A stretch of DNA of 64,000 nucleotides from Sphingobium sp. TKS (GCF_001563265.1 NZ_CP005087.1:23636-87635); one strand, 5' to 3'. Counted from the stretch's first letter, positions 41,847-52,652 are shown. Numbers and translations: made by a program. The notes: generated by a model not told the origin, from the sequence alone.

Positions 41847-44738
41847 CTACGCTAAGGATTTTGGCCAGCGATATTCGCCGGTGAGGTTGATGTGTTCCCA
41901 GCCCAGTGGTGAGACATGGGCGAGGAGATCGGGCGCGACGGCGGCGCCATTAGCGGCTCGGCTGCTGACGACCTCTCCGAGCTTCATCGTATTCCAGAAG
42001 ATGATGATGGCGGCCAGCAGGTTCATGCCGGCGATGCGATAATGCTGACCTTCTCCCGATCGATCCCGGATTTCGCCGCGCCGATGGAAGCTGATCGCGC
42101 GCTTCAGCGCATGATGGGCTTCGCCTTTGTTGAGGCCGATCTGGGCTTGGCGCTGCAAGCCGGCGTCGAGAATCCAGTCGATCATGAACAGAGTCCGTTC
42201 GACACGGCCGACTTCCCGAAGAGCAAGGGCCAATTCATTCTGGCGAGGGTAGGAAGCCAGCTTGCGGAGAATCTGGCTGGGGGCGACCATGCCGGCGGCG
42301 ATCGTGGCCATGACGCGAAGGATGTCGGGCCAGTTCCGCTCGATAAGCGGCTCTTTGATTTTCCCGCCGACCAGGCCCCGCACATTGGCTGGCGTCGCAC
42401 CGGGGGTGAAGGCATAGAGCCTTTTTTGCGGTAGGTCGCGGATGCGCGGCGCGAACCTGTAGCCGAGAAGTGAGCAGGCGGCGAAGACGTGATCGGTAAA
42501 ACCGCCGGTGTCAGCGAAATGCTGACGGACATGGCGGCCTGCGTCGTTCATGAGCAGCCCATCGAGAATATAGGGTGCCTCGCTGACGGTCGCCGGAATG
42601 ACCTGGGTAGCAAACGGTGCATATTGATCGGAGACATGGCTGTATCCTTTCAGGCCTGGGATATTGCCGTATTTGGCGTTGACCATGTTCATCGCTTCGC
42701 CCTGCTCGGTGGCGAGGAAGAATTGTCCATCGCTGGAGGCGGAGTGCCCCTGTCCCCAGAATGCGGCCATGGGAAGCGTACCATGCGCCTCGACTATTAT
42801 GGCAAGTGCCCGATCATAGGAACTGCCTTCGACATGCCAGCGTGCGATCCGCAGCAATTCCCAGAAACTGTGCGTGTTGGTCGCAGCCGCCATCTTGCGC
42901 AGGCCAAGATTGACGCCCTCCGCCAGCAGAACGTTCATCAGCCCTATCCGGTCCACGCAGGGCGCGCCGGTGCGCAAATGGGTGAAGGCTTCGGAAAATC
43001 CGGTCCGCTCATCGACTTCCAATAACAGGTCGGTAATCCTTGCGGGCGGAAGCTGCCGGTATAGATCGAGCACGAGATCCTCTGCACCTTCCGGCGTGTC
43101 GGCCTTGAGCTTGTCGATATGAAGCCTGCCATTCTCGATGATGCCGCCGGGGATCGCCCCGGCCCGGGCCGCACGACCCAGTTCCTTCAACCGTTCATCC
43201 AGTCGGGCCTTGCGTTCCGCCAGCCATTCATGCGGTCGCAGCGGCACGGTGAGGCGAGCGGTCTGTTCTATCAACTGGGCCGGGACCAGTATTTGCTTGA
43301 GGTCGGCATAGCGACGCGACCCCGCCAGCCATATGTCGCCGGACCGAAAGGCATCGCGGATATGGAACAGCACCGCGATCTCCCACAGCCGGTGGTCGCC
43401 GACGGGTTGAGCGCGAAGATGGCGATGCCATTTCGAGTTCGGGCGGAGGAAGTCGATTGGCGGCGCGGCTTTGATCCCGCGTTGCAGGATTGCGACTGCC
43501 GCCAAAAGGGGCGTGGCAATCGGCGCCGCCTGCATGTTGAGCAGGCGCAGCATCCGGGGTGCGTAGAGGCGGAAGCGGTGATAGCCGTCCAGCACGCGGC
43601 TGAGCGGATCGGCCGCAAGTACGTTGGTCAGTGCGGAGGCTGTGGCGACGAGGGTTCTGAACCGCTCCCAGCCAAGCCCCATGGCGATGATCCCGTCCAG
43701 CGCCGCGCCATCGTCCTGTGCCCCCAGCAATGCGCCGCCGATTTCGGCAAAGGATTTCAGCGTGTCCCGCACGGCCGCCTTTTCGTCGGCGATCCTGGTG
43801 CTGCAAAGGCGCTCGGACGCTCGATAGAGGCGACCGACGATGCGGTCATGGGTTTCCACGACGACATCGGCCAGCGATGCCCGCCATTCCAGCGCACACA
43901 CCGCGAGGATCGCTAGCCGCCTTTCTTCGGGCAGGTCGCGCATACCATCTGCATAATAGCGCTCGCCCTGCCGGCGCAACCGGGCCACTCTGTGCGGCGG
44001 CACACCGGACACGAGGTCTGCGGGAAGATCGACGTCCTGGAGATATTCCAGTCGATCCATCAGCCGGTTGGCAGCGGCGGAGTTCGCGCCCACCTCAAAT
44101 TGCCGCAGCCAGACAAACCGGGTAATACGGCCGTCCACCGTATCCTCCAGCAGGCAAGCCAATTGCTCGCCGAGGGCGGGCGAGATCCGTCCAGCGATAC
44201 GCTCCTCAATGCGGCGCTCGGCATCGACCAATGCGTCGGCGCACAGCCGCTCGAACGTTGAGGGCGCCGGAAGAATCGTGCGGGTGCGGCGGCATTCCAC
44301 GACAAAGCGGCGGGCGAGATCCTCGTTCGATGTTGCCGTCTCGGCCTCTCGCGCGATCCATTCACGCAGATCCCGCGCGCCGCGACCTGAAAAGGCCCGG
44401 TAGCCATAGATTCTGCGCAGGTCTGCCAGATGCTCGTGCCGCGTTTCCTCGCGCGTGGCATAGGGCAGCAGATCATCGCCACTCAGCCCGAGTTGGGCTG
44501 CGATAAAATCTGTCACTGGCGCCGGGATCACTTCGCCCGGTGCCAGCACCCGACCGGGAAAGCGTAGCACGCACAGTTGCAGTGCGAAGCCGAAACGGTT
44601 GTGGTCGCGACGACGCTGCCGGATATGCCCGAGATCCTCATCGCTGAGGGTGTAATGACGCAGCAACTCGCCCTGATCGACCGGCAAACGGAGTAGCGCG
44701 TCGCGCTGGCGATCGGTCAGGGTCACGCGACGGGGCAT
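41847..44738 (-). CDS. tnpA: Tn3-family transposase TnpA
   Basis: This 963-aa protein starts MPRRVTLTDRQRDALLRLPV behind AAAGGAAC. The catalytic region includes GHSASSDGQFFLATEQGEAM (Asp) and FADTGGFTDHVFAACSLLGY (Asp), with a C-terminal Glu in GEAHHALKRAISFHRRGEI. Length and motifs are normal, so it is probably active. An in-frame ATG 66 bp upstream is disfavoured. Confidence 0.93.
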   Translation of the reverse strand: MPRRVTLTDRQRDALLRLPVDQGELLRHYTLSDEDLGHIRQRRRDHNRFGFALQLCVLRFPGRVLAPGEVIPAPVTDFIAAQLGLSGDDLLPYATREETRHEHLADLRRIYGYRAFSGRGARDLREWIAREAETATSNEDLARRFVVECRRTRTILPAPSTFERLCADALVDAERRIEERIAGRISPALGEQLACLLEDTVDGRITRFVWLRQFEVGANSAAANRLMDRLEYLQDVDLPADLVSGVPPHRVARLRRQGERYYADGMRDLPEERRLAILAVCALEWRASLADVVVETHDRIVGRLYRASERLCSTRIADEKAAVRDTLKSFAEIGGALLGAQDDGAALDGIIAMGLGWERFRTLVATASALTNVLAADPLSRVLDGYHRFRLYAPRMLRLLNMQAAPIATPLLAAVAILQRGIKAAPPIDFLRPNSKWHRHLRAQPVGDHRLWEIAVLFHIRDAFRSGDIWLAGSRRYADLKQILVPAQLIEQTARLTVPLRPHEWLAERKARLDERLKELGRAARAGAIPGGIIENGRLHIDKLKADTPEGAEDLVLDLYRQLPPARITDLLLEVDERTGFSEAFTHLRTGAPCVDRIGLMNVLLAEGVNLGLRKMAAATNTHSFWELLRIARWHVEGSSYDRALAIIVEAHGTLPMAAFWGQGHSASSDGQFFLATEQGEAMNMVNAKYGNIPGLKGYSHVSDQYAPFATQVIPATVSEAPYILDGLLMNDAGRHVRQHFADTGGFTDHVFAACSLLGYRFAPRIRDLPQKRLYAFTPGATPANVRGLVGGKIKEPLIERNWPDILRVMATIAAGMVAPSQILRKLASYPRQNELALALREVGRVERTLFMIDWILDAGLQRQAQIGLNKGEAHHALKRAISFHRRGEIRDRSGEGQHYRIAGMNLLAAIIIFWNTMKLGEVVSSRAANGAAVAPDLLAHVSPLGWEHINLTGEYRWPKSLA

Positions 44739-44862
44739 GCATGTTCCTTTTCTTTCCGACTCAATGTTTGAGATAGCTTGATTGCGATGCTGGTTGAGAT
44801 ACACAATGGCGTAGTCAAATGCCTATGCTCGCCCCGCCACCTCAAACCTTCGTTTGTGATCC
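44739..44862. promoter_or_regulatory. Divergent promoter/res region of the 3,687-bp transposon
   Basis: The 124 bp between divergent tnpA and tnpR include repeats such as TTGAGATA at about 44766 and 44794 (TTGAGATAGC / TTGAGATACA). This is the expected position of res and both promoters in Tn3-like divergent layouts. Confidence 0.5.
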
Positions 44863-45477
44863 ATGCTGATCGGCTATGCCCGCGTCTCCAAAGCCGATGG
44901 CTCGCAGTCGCTCGACCTGCAGCACGACGCCCTCCATGCCGCCGGCGTCGGGCCGGATAAAATCTATGATGATCGCGCGTCCGGTAGCCGCGATGACCGC
45001 CCCGGTCTCGCCGCCTGCCTCAAATCGTTGCGCGCTGGCGACGTCCTGATCGTCTGGAAGCTCGATCGGCTCGGCCGAACGCTCACCCATCTTGTCAACA
45101 CGTTGCAGAACCTGTCCGATCGCGGCATTGGCTTGAGGGTTCTCACCGGCAAGGGCGCGCAAATCGACACCACGACGCCGTCGGGCCGCATGGTGTTCGG
45201 CATTTTCGCCACGCTGGCGGAGTTCGAGCGGGATATGATCCGCGAGCGCACCATGGCTGGCCTGGCCGCTGCTCGCGCGCGCGGCCGAAAGGGAGGCCGC
45301 AAGTTCGCCTTGTCCAAGGCTCAGGTGCGTCTCGCCCAAGCCGCTATGACCCAGCGCGACACGTCCGTCTCCGACCTCTGCAAGGAACTCGGGATCGAGC
45401 GCGTCACTCTCTACCGCTATGTCGGCCCCAAGGGCGAACTCCGGGACTATGGAAAGCGCGTCCTCGGCTTAGCGTAG
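44863..45477 (+). CDS. tnpR: Serine resolvase TnpR of the 3,687-bp transposon
   Basis: This 204-aa resolvase of normal length has MLIGYARVSKADGSQSLDLQ (nucleophilic Ser), VWKLDRLGRTLTHLVNTLQN and C-terminal HTH RDTSVSDLCKELGIERVTLY. Unlike the two TnpR proteins of the other element type it has no long tail. It ends 28 bp before the transposon terminus. Confidence 0.93.
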   Translation: MLIGYARVSKADGSQSLDLQHDALHAAGVGPDKIYDDRASGSRDDRPGLAACLKSLRAGDVLIVWKLDRLGRTLTHLVNTLQNLSDRGIGLRVLTGKGAQIDTTTPSGRMVFGIFATLAEFERDMIRERTMAGLAAARARGRKGGRKFALSKAQVRLAQAAMTQRDTSVSDLCKELGIERVTLYRYVGPKGELRDYGKRVLGLA

Positions 45478-45505
45478 GATTTCGCCCCCTCCCGCAAATG
45501 ACCCC

Positions 45506-48500
45506 GTGAATACCGATCCGCCATTGGCGTCGTCACTGATCTTCTGGACGATCGTTGGGATCAGCGCATCCAGTGCATTGGCGGCCGATACGGCATTGGG
45601 GTTAGTCGCCGCAGTAGCGTAACCGACACGTTTGGCGACGATCTTGACGGTCTTGGTCGCGTCATCCTTCTGCAGATCGAAGCTTACAAAGGGTGAACTG
45701 ATCGACTGGTTGACAGTCGCGCTCACAGCGCTGTCCGTATCGCCATAGGTGAACAGCGTATAGCCATCTCCCGCCGAATAGATTGCATCCTTAGTCACAT
45801 CGACCAGCACCTTGCCGCTCAGAGTGACCTTGCCCGTCACGTCGATACGCGAGGGGGTGGACTGAGCGGAGAAGCCATTGGCCGGCGTGGTGAAGAAGGG
45901 CACGGTCGCCCCTGCTTCGATCGGCCCAAGCACTTCGCTGCCGCCATTGGCCGTGCCGACCGACACCGGAGCGAAACGCACCAGTGACGGGCTCACCCCG
46001 ACCACAGTCGTGCCCGTGTCCGACTGGCTATAGTCGCCATTCAGTACAACATGCACGCCAGAGATCGTTTCCACGCCTGCAGAGGTGATGCTGCCTCCGA
46101 CAAGGGCACCGTCGATCAACGTCCGGCGACCGAAGACCAGTGAGCCGCCATCGACGACAATGTTACCCTGAATACCGATATAGGCACCATCTGCGTCGGT
46201 TGGGTCATAGGCAGGTCCCGTGATCTGCAATTCACCAGCACTAACGTTGATTGACCCGACATCGGCACTCCAGCGATTGAGGTCTACAGAATCCTCAATA
46301 TAGGGGGCAAGATCGAGAACGAAAGTGCCCGCATCGGCCTTATTGACGCTGTTGACGCCCAGAATACGTACTGCACCGGTGCTATAAGTACCGAAGCCAA
46401 GTTCCTGTGCTTCCTTCGGCAGCACTGCTTCGGGAGTGTAGGTGGGTGAAGTCGGGGTTTTGAGGTTGAGGACATCAGCCCCCAGGAAACCCGATCCGTT
46501 GAGGTTCAGGACCGTATCGGTCAGGAATGCACCCGTTTCAGCGTCACGCTGGCCGACGATGTTGCCCAGTGTGACCGACCCGGCATTCAGGTTGACCGTT
46601 GCCTTCACGTCACTCGTCTTGATGTCTGGGGCGTCATCCCTACCGAAGGGGTCGGTAATAGTCGCATCGCCGACATAGACGCCGCCGCCCAGGAAGTTAT
46701 TCTGGTCGAACGTATAGGTTTGCGCTGTCAGTGCTTCGGCAGGCGTGACCGTCTGGGTGGTGGTGGTGACGGTATCGATTTGGGTTTGGCTGTGATTATC
46801 GATTGATTGGCCCAACACCACCGTGCCCGCAATGCCGCCGCCATTGGTAAGGATGCCGGTCGCACCAGCGACATAGACATCGCCCCCGATCAGCGCGCCT
46901 GCGGCGTTGGTGACCGTCGCCGCGCCACCGATGCCGGTATATGCATTGGTGGTTTCGTCCTGGCGTAGGCCGACATTGTTGAGGTTGGTGCTCTTCGAGG
47001 TCGATGACACTACCGAATGCAGGGTATCGGCAATGACAGACCCCTCGATCATACCGGCATTGCTGACCGTGGCCGTCTTGTCGCCATCGGCATAGACGCT
47101 GCCGCCGATCTCGCTCTTGGTGCCGACCGCTACATTAGCGTCACCGCCAGCCAAGGTTGTGGCGTAAGACGCGCTGTTTTCGGTTGCTTCACCGGCGCTA
47201 TTGTAGAGCGTGGTCGCTTCGCTGGCCGAGTTGGTGAAGTGGCTGTAGGCTTCAACGTTGCCATTTACTTTGGAACCATTGGCAATCGTCGCTGTGGCGG
47301 AGGAGAGGCCGGTTGCATAGACCGAACCGGATACCCCAATCTTGTCAGCCTTTTGCAGATCGCTGGCCGTATCGACCAGGATCGAAGCTGCGCCGCCGAC
47401 ATTGTTGCTGGTGGAACTGCTCACTTGCTTGGACACCTTGGGTACCAGCGAACCAAAGCTGGTCGAACCGGAAGCCGCTACCTTGCCCGCATAGTCAGTC
47501 GTGCTGCTAGACTGATAGTCGTTGCCATAGGCTGCCGTGGCGACAGCGTCCCCGCCGATAGTGCCGGTGACGGTGGTCGTCGCCTTTCCGCGCGTGGTGG
47601 AGCTTTCCGCGTTGCCAGCCACGGTTCCGGCGACTGCTACAGTTGCATCACCTACATCGGCGCTGGTGGCATAGCTGGAGGTGTATTTGTCGGAAGCTGT
47701 TGCTGTGCCCTCCGCCGGAACGCGCGTGAAGCTTCGCTCCTGTTTGGTGGTATAGTCAGTGCCATCCGCATTGGCATAAACGCCGCCAAAAGGATTGTCA
47801 GCGCTGCTGCCGACCACGCCGCCCTTGGCAACCGTGACGCTTGCGCCCGTTTGGCCATAGGCATTGACATTGCCAGACAGCGTGGCGGCCTTGCCCGTGG
47901 CCGCAACATCGACGGTGGAGGCACCGCCGACCGAATTGTCGCCGTAGTCATCAGTTCGCGCCAGACTGTCTGTGCGCGCTACGCTGGACGTGATCGTCTG
48001 CGATGCCGTCTGGGTGGAAGCACTGCTGACATCAGTACCCGATGCGCTCGAATATATCCCGCCTTCGACGGTGCCCGAAAGGGTGACACCGCTGTTGCCG
48101 GTGGCATAGGAGGACAGCGAAGGCACTACTCCGGCCTCGCCCTCAGCCAGCTTGCCGCTGACGGTGACGCTGCTGTCGCCACCTGCATTGGTGGTGGACG
48201 AAGAACTGGACGCGCTGGTCAGGCTGCGCGTGCCGTTGCCGCCCGACAAAACCTCAACCGATTTGCTTTCGCTGTTCGACTGGCTGTTCGCCGAGCCGGC
48301 TTGCGACGTCAGGCTACCATAAATTACGCCGGAAACGGTCGCGCTGCTCGCCTGGTCGGCGAGTTGGTTTACCGATCCATTGCCGTTGACGCCGAAATTC
48401 AGCGTGCCGTTGGCATTGGCATAAGTGCCGGTGACATTGCCGCCGGTGTGTGTCGTGACGGTCGTGGATTTGTCTTCGACAGAGGTCGTTACGACATCCA

Positions 48501-49829
48501 GCGCGGGCGGCGTCGCGATCGCGGTCGAAACCTTGGTCGTGTTGCTGCTGGTCGTCGCGTTGTCCGTGCCTTGACTGACCAAGCTGGTCGAACCGAATAC
48601 AACACCGTCGTTGTTGTAAGTCACGTCACCACCCGCGCTCAGCGAGACATTGCCCTGCACTTGCCCACCAACTTCGTTGACGAAGCTGGCGGTGCCAGTG
48701 GTGGTTGCGCTGCGTGAGGTCGATTCGCTCTGGCTGGTTGTCTCGATCAGCGTAGCGCTGGTCGTGGTGCTACTGCCGACCTTGCCGCTGGAATTTGTCA
48801 GAGACCGGCGCGACGTGCCTGTGACATTGCCCTTGATCGTCCCGGCATTGTTCAGAACGACGCTATTGTCCCCGATGGCTGTGAAGTTGCCATCGACCGT
48901 CCCGGTCGCGCCGACCGCGCCGGTAGCGGCGCCGCCCGCCCCAACATTAGTGTCGCTATAGGTGTAGCCCGTGGGGGTCGAAGCATAATCATAGGCATTA
49001 TTTGTAGCAGTCGAAGTAAGACTGACATTCCCGTCAACCGTGCCGTCGATCACTGTCGATGCGCTGCCTTGGCCATTTACGCTGACCGAACCTCCGACGC
49101 TGCCATCTTCGCCGACAGAAACGTCGGCGGCTTTGCCAACGGCAGTGCTGGTGGTTTTTGTTGAACCGCTGACCGGGACGGCGCCATCGACGACGCTGAT
49201 ATCCGTGTAGGTGGTAGAAGTGCCGTTCGAACTGGCATTCACATTGCCCGCAACCGCACCATCAATGGTTGCGCTGGCACCCCCGATGCCGGTCGCGCTG
49301 ACAAGGGCCACATCGCCGTCACCGCCGACAGTTACATTGGCCGATCCGCCCCCGCGCGTGACGTCGTTGCGGACGGTGGTGGTGGTTACAGTGCCGCTGG
49401 TCACTGCATTGCTGCCGCCCACCGTTTCGGTCACGCCGCCGGCCGACGCGATGACATTGCGCGCCTTGGCGGAAACGGTCACTTCCGCGCCATTCAGGCC
49501 GGTCGCGTTCAGATTGCCGCGTACGCTGTCTTCAGCATCCGCCGCATCGCCGGCCTGCACAATGCTGGCTTTCCCACCAGCAAAGCTGGTCTTTGTAACG
49601 CCATCAACTGGCGCAGCGGCGGTATCCACCGTGATCGAGCTTGCCACGACATTACCCGACCGCACCGCGCCCGCAGCCGATGTCGTGATCGACACATTGC
49701 CCTGACCCGATGCCGTGATGCCGTTATAGATTTCGCCGCCATTAGTGATGGAGGCATCGCCGCCGAAGCCAACGGTGCGCAGCCCACCAGCGATCAGGCC
49801 GTTATTGGTGCCTTTGAAGCTGTTCGCTG
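45506..49829 (-). pseudogene. Autotransporter adhesin, passenger piece (2 of 3)
   Basis: About 1,440 codons of a Gly/Ala/Ser/Thr/Val-rich passenger made of irregular repeats (IDGTVDGNVSL, VTVSGKLAEG, GSVYADGDKTATVSNAG and the like) predict a long right-handed beta-helix. It enters from IS6100 copy 5 as NSFKGTNNGLIAGGLRTVGF and leaves at the Tn3-type element as NGGSVFT. Passengers of this kind are exported to the cell surface and act in adhesion or aggregation. The open frame shows no internal decay, so both interruptions are probably recent. Confidence 0.9.
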
Positions 49830-50709
49830 GGCTCTGTTGCAAAAATCGTGAAGCTTGAGCATGCTTGGCGGAGATTGGACGGACGGAACGATGACGGATT
49901 TCAAGTGGCGCCATTTCCAGGGTGATGTGATCCTGTGGGCGGTGCGCTGGTATTGTCGCTATCCGATCAGCTATCGCGACCTTGAGGAAATGCTGGCGGA
50001 ACGCGGCATTTCGGTCGACCATACGACGATCTATCGCTGGGTCCAGTGCTACGCCCCGGAGATGGAGAAGCGGCTGCGCTGGTTCTGGCGGCGTGGCTTT
50101 GATCCGAGCTGGCGCCTGGATGAAACCTACGTCAAGGTGCGGGGCAAGTGGACCTACCTGTACCGGGCAGTCGACAAGCGGGGCGACACGATCGATTTCT
50201 ACCTGTCGCCGACCCGCAGCGCCAAGGCAGCGAAGCGGTTCCTGGGCAAGGCCCTGCGAGGCCTGAAGCACTGGGAAAAGCCTGCCACGCTCAATACCGA
50301 CAAAGCGCCGAGCTATGGTGCAGCGATCACCGAATTGAAGCGCGAAGGAAAGCTGGACCGGGAGACGGCCCACCGGCAGGTGAAGTATCTCAATAACGTG
50401 ATCGAGGCCGATCACGGAAAGCTCAAGATACTGATCAAGCCGGTGCGCGGTTTCAAATCGATCCCCACGGCCTATGCCACGATCAAGGGATTCGAAGTCA
50501 TGCGAGCCCTGCGCAAAGGACAGGCTCGCCCCTGGTGCCTGCAGCCCGGCATCAGGGGCGAGGTGCGCCTTGTGGAGAGAGCTTTTGGCATTGGGCCCTC
50601 GGCGCTGACGGAGGCCATGGGCATGCTCAACCACCATTTCGCAGCAGCCGCCTGATCGGCGCAGAGCGACAGCCTACCTCTGACTGCCGCCAATCTTTGC
50701 AACAGAGCC
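49830..50709 (+). mobile_element. IS6100 copy 5 (right border of the captured plasmid)
   Basis: Complete 880 bp in the same orientation as copy 4. Left flank GTTCGCTG (pairs with the right flank of copy 4), right flank ACGCCAAG. The outer flanks of the copy 4/5 pair do not match, so the original IS6100 already sat at a rearranged junction before the plasmid was captured. Confidence 0.96.
49891..50655 (+). CDS. tnpA: IS6100 transposase, copy 5
   Basis: Complete frame; the element has both ends intact. Confidence 0.95.
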   Translation: MTDFKWRHFQGDVILWAVRWYCRYPISYRDLEEMLAERGISVDHTTIYRWVQCYAPEMEKRLRWFWRRGFDPSWRLDETYVKVRGKWTYLYRAVDKRGDTIDFYLSPTRSAKAAKRFLGKALRGLKHWEKPATLNTDKAPSYGAAITELKREGKLDRETAHRQVKYLNNVIEADHGKLKILIKPVRGFKSIPTAYATIKGFEVMRALRKGQARPWCLQPGIRGEVRLVERAFGIGPSALTEAMGMLNHHFAAAA

Positions 50710-51152
50710 ACGCCAAGGTTCGCCACTATCAGGGGATCGTCGGCTCCGTTGCCAACGAAGTGGGCCTGTTCGATCCGATCCGGGGCGATTTCAGCGGCGC
50801 ACGGCTGCCGTTTTCGCCCAAATGGCAATCGAGCCTGAGCGCGGACTACAGCCTGCCGCTGGGTGGCGTGAACCTAACCATGGGCACGACGATCTCCTCA
50901 CAAAGCAAATCGCTGGGCGTTCTGGCCATCACCAACGCGGACAAGGATCTCTACGAGGTGAATGGCCGCACGCTCGTTTCCGCGCGGCTTGGCGTGGAAG
51001 CGCCTGATGGCCGCTGGGCGGTCTTCGGCTGGGGTCGCAATATCTTCAACAAGTATTACTGGACAAACACGATCCAGACTTACGATACCGTTGTTCGCTA
51101 CGCTGGTCGACCCGCCGAATATGGCTTGACCGTGCGCTTCAAGTTCCAGTAA
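50710..51152 (+). pseudogene. TonB-dependent receptor, C-terminal remnant
   Basis: About 147 residues of a beta-barrel remain (GLFDPIRGDFSGARLPFSPK, WQSSLSADYSLPLGGVNLTM, WAVFGWGRNIFNKYYWTNTI), ending YGLTVRFKFQ with the terminal aromatic-x-aromatic pattern of TonB-dependent receptors. The plug and most of the barrel are lost at IS6100 copy 5. In sphingomonads such receptors often lead catabolic operons, which fits the SDR/EthD genes behind it. Confidence 0.85.
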
Positions 51153-51191
51153 TGAAACCGGAACGCCGATAAGAAACTGTTGGAGGGATAG

Positions 51192-51944
51192 ATGTCTGAT
51201 TTGAGCGGCAAGACGATAATCGTGACGGGTGGTGGCAGCGGCATCGGGCGCGCCACCGTGGAATTGCTGGTGGCCAGTGGTGCCAACGTCGCGGTGGCGG
51301 ACATCAACGACGAGGCCGGTGAGGCGGTCGTCGCTGCGTCTGGCGGGAAGGCCGCCTATTTCCGGTGCGACATCGCACAGGAAGAGGACGTGAAGGCACT
51401 TGTCGCGCAGACTCTGGCGGCGTTCGGCGGGCTTGACGGCGCGTTCAACAATGCGGCGATCCCGCAGGCCGGACTGCCGCTTGCCGAAGTGTCGCTCGAA
51501 CGGTTTCGGCAGAGCATGGATATCAATGTAACCGGCACGTTCCTGTGCATGAAGTACCAGATCCTTGCGATGATCGAGCGCGGGACGAAGGGATCGATCG
51601 TCAACACCGCATCCGTCGCTGGCGTGGTCGGCGTGCCGATGCACGGCGAATATGTCGGCGCGAAGCATGCGGTGGTCGGGCTGACCCGCGTGGCGGCGGC
51701 AGACTATGGCAAGCACGGCATTCGCGTGAACGCGCTTGTGCCCGGCGCGGTGCGCACGCCTATGCTGCAGCGCGCGATGGACAATGATGCGGGCCTTGAG
51801 CCCTATCTGAACTCGATCCACCCGATCGGCCGTTTCAGCGAACCGCACGAGCAGGCCCAGGCCGCCGTATGGTTGCTGTCCGACGCGGCTTCGTTCGTCA
51901 CCGGCTCCTGCCTTGCAGCAGACGGCGGCTTTACCGCGATCTGA
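51192..51944 (+). CDS. Short-chain dehydrogenase/reductase (catabolic module B)
   Basis: This 250-aa SDR has TGGGSGIGRATVELL, NNAA instead of NNAG, Ser in NTASVAG and Tyr/Lys in YVGAKHAVVG; ADIND after beta-2 suggests NAD+. It is a paralogue of the SDR at 16660-17421, and in both cases an EthD gene follows. The ATG is preceded by TTGGAGGGA. The substrate is unknown, probably a hydroxylated ring intermediate. Confidence 0.87.
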   Translation: MSDLSGKTIIVTGGGSGIGRATVELLVASGANVAVADINDEAGEAVVAASGGKAAYFRCDIAQEEDVKALVAQTLAAFGGLDGAFNNAAIPQAGLPLAEVSLERFRQSMDINVTGTFLCMKYQILAMIERGTKGSIVNTASVAGVVGVPMHGEYVGAKHAVVGLTRVAAADYGKHGIRVNALVPGAVRTPMLQRAMDNDAGLEPYLNSIHPIGRFSEPHEQAQAAVWLLSDAASFVTGSCLAADGGFTAI

Positions 51945-51965
51945 TCATTTTACGGAGCAGCCTCC

Positions 51966-52652
51966 ATGCACAGCATCAAGATACTCGCGACGATCCCGCG
52001 CCGGAAGGACATTTCGGAACAGCAGTTCCACGATCACTGGCGCCATCCGCACGGCACACTCAGCAAGAAGATCGCGTGCCTGCGCGGCTATGTGCAATCG
52101 CACCGGATCGTCTCTCCGCTGCTGCCTGATACACAGCTGGCCTACGACGGCATTACCGAGCTGTGGTATGACAGTCTCGACGATGCGCTCAACATGGGCA
52201 AAGATCCCGCGCATCGCAAATACAACATCCCCGACGAACCGCTGTTCGTCGACATGGACGGACTGAAGTTCACCTTCTTCGAGGAGGACATTATCCGCTC
52301 GCGACCGGCGGTGGACGATCCCGATGATGCGGCCGTGCAGTGGTCGCCCACCGAATGGTCGGTAAGCGTCAAGATCCTGCAACTGGTCAAGGCGGATGGC
52401 AATCCGGCCTGGGCAGGCGATCAGGACAAGGCGCTGGGCGATCGCATCGGCGCGTTTCGGCATGTCCGCTCGTTCGCGATAGACGCGGTGCACAAGGGCA
52501 CCTCGCCGTTCATCGGCGCGCGCGAACTGTGGTGGCCGACGCTATCCGATTTCGAACGCGGCGTGGCGGGTGATCGCGCGGCGTTCGATGCGCTCCTGGC
52601 ACAGGCCGGCCAGCATTACACGATGCTGGCATCGGCCGAGCGGGTGATCTGA
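51966..52652 (+). CDS. EthD-domain protein (catabolic module B)
   Basis: This 228-aa protein (MHSIKILATIPRRKDISEQQ then FHDHWRHPHGTLSKKI) shows the EthD core, with PFIGARELWWPTLSDFERGV near the end. It has the same length as the paralogue at 15946-16632 and is more diverged than the SDR pair. It starts 21 bp after the SDR stop. Confidence 0.75.
   Translation: MHSIKILATIPRRKDISEQQFHDHWRHPHGTLSKKIACLRGYVQSHRIVSPLLPDTQLAYDGITELWYDSLDDALNMGKDPAHRKYNIPDEPLFVDMDGLKFTFFEEDIIRSRPAVDDPDDAAVQWSPTEWSVSVKILQLVKADGNPAWAGDQDKALGDRIGAFRHVRSFAIDAVHKGTSPFIGARELWWPTLSDFERGVAGDRAAFDALLAQAGQHYTMLASAERVI

Larger units (their letters stand above)
41819..45505. mobile_element. Tn3-family transposon, 3,687 bp, complete
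   Basis: It has 38-bp inverted ends: GGGGGCGTTTGCGGGAGG... on the left, GGGGTCATTTGCGGGAGG... on the right, with four mismatches. The target duplication is GTGAA (41814-41818 and 45506-45510). It carries divergent tnpA and tnpR and no cargo. It belongs to another branch than the 4,109-bp element. Confidence 0.94.
25622..49829. mobile_element. Captured circular plasmid (24,200 bp) fused by IS6100
   Basis: The segment lies between directly repeated IS6100 copies 4 and 5, and the octamer GTTCGCTG is present once at each inner border (25622-25629 and 49822-49829). Joining the two borders with one octamer gives a 24,200-bp circle in which the autotransporter frame is continuous across the join. 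The segment carries a Rep protein with iterons, parA/parB-like genes and a relaxase with an oriT-like site: everything a stand-alone mobilizable plasmid needs. Subtracting the two Tn3-type insertions and their duplications leaves an ancestral plasmid of about 16.4 kb. Confidence 0.88.

Noticed and set aside
47017..48717. 566-codon open frame opposite the autotransporter passenger
   Set aside because: The passenger's repetitive GC-rich codons leave the opposite frame open by chance; the product is low-complexity with no ribosome-binding site.
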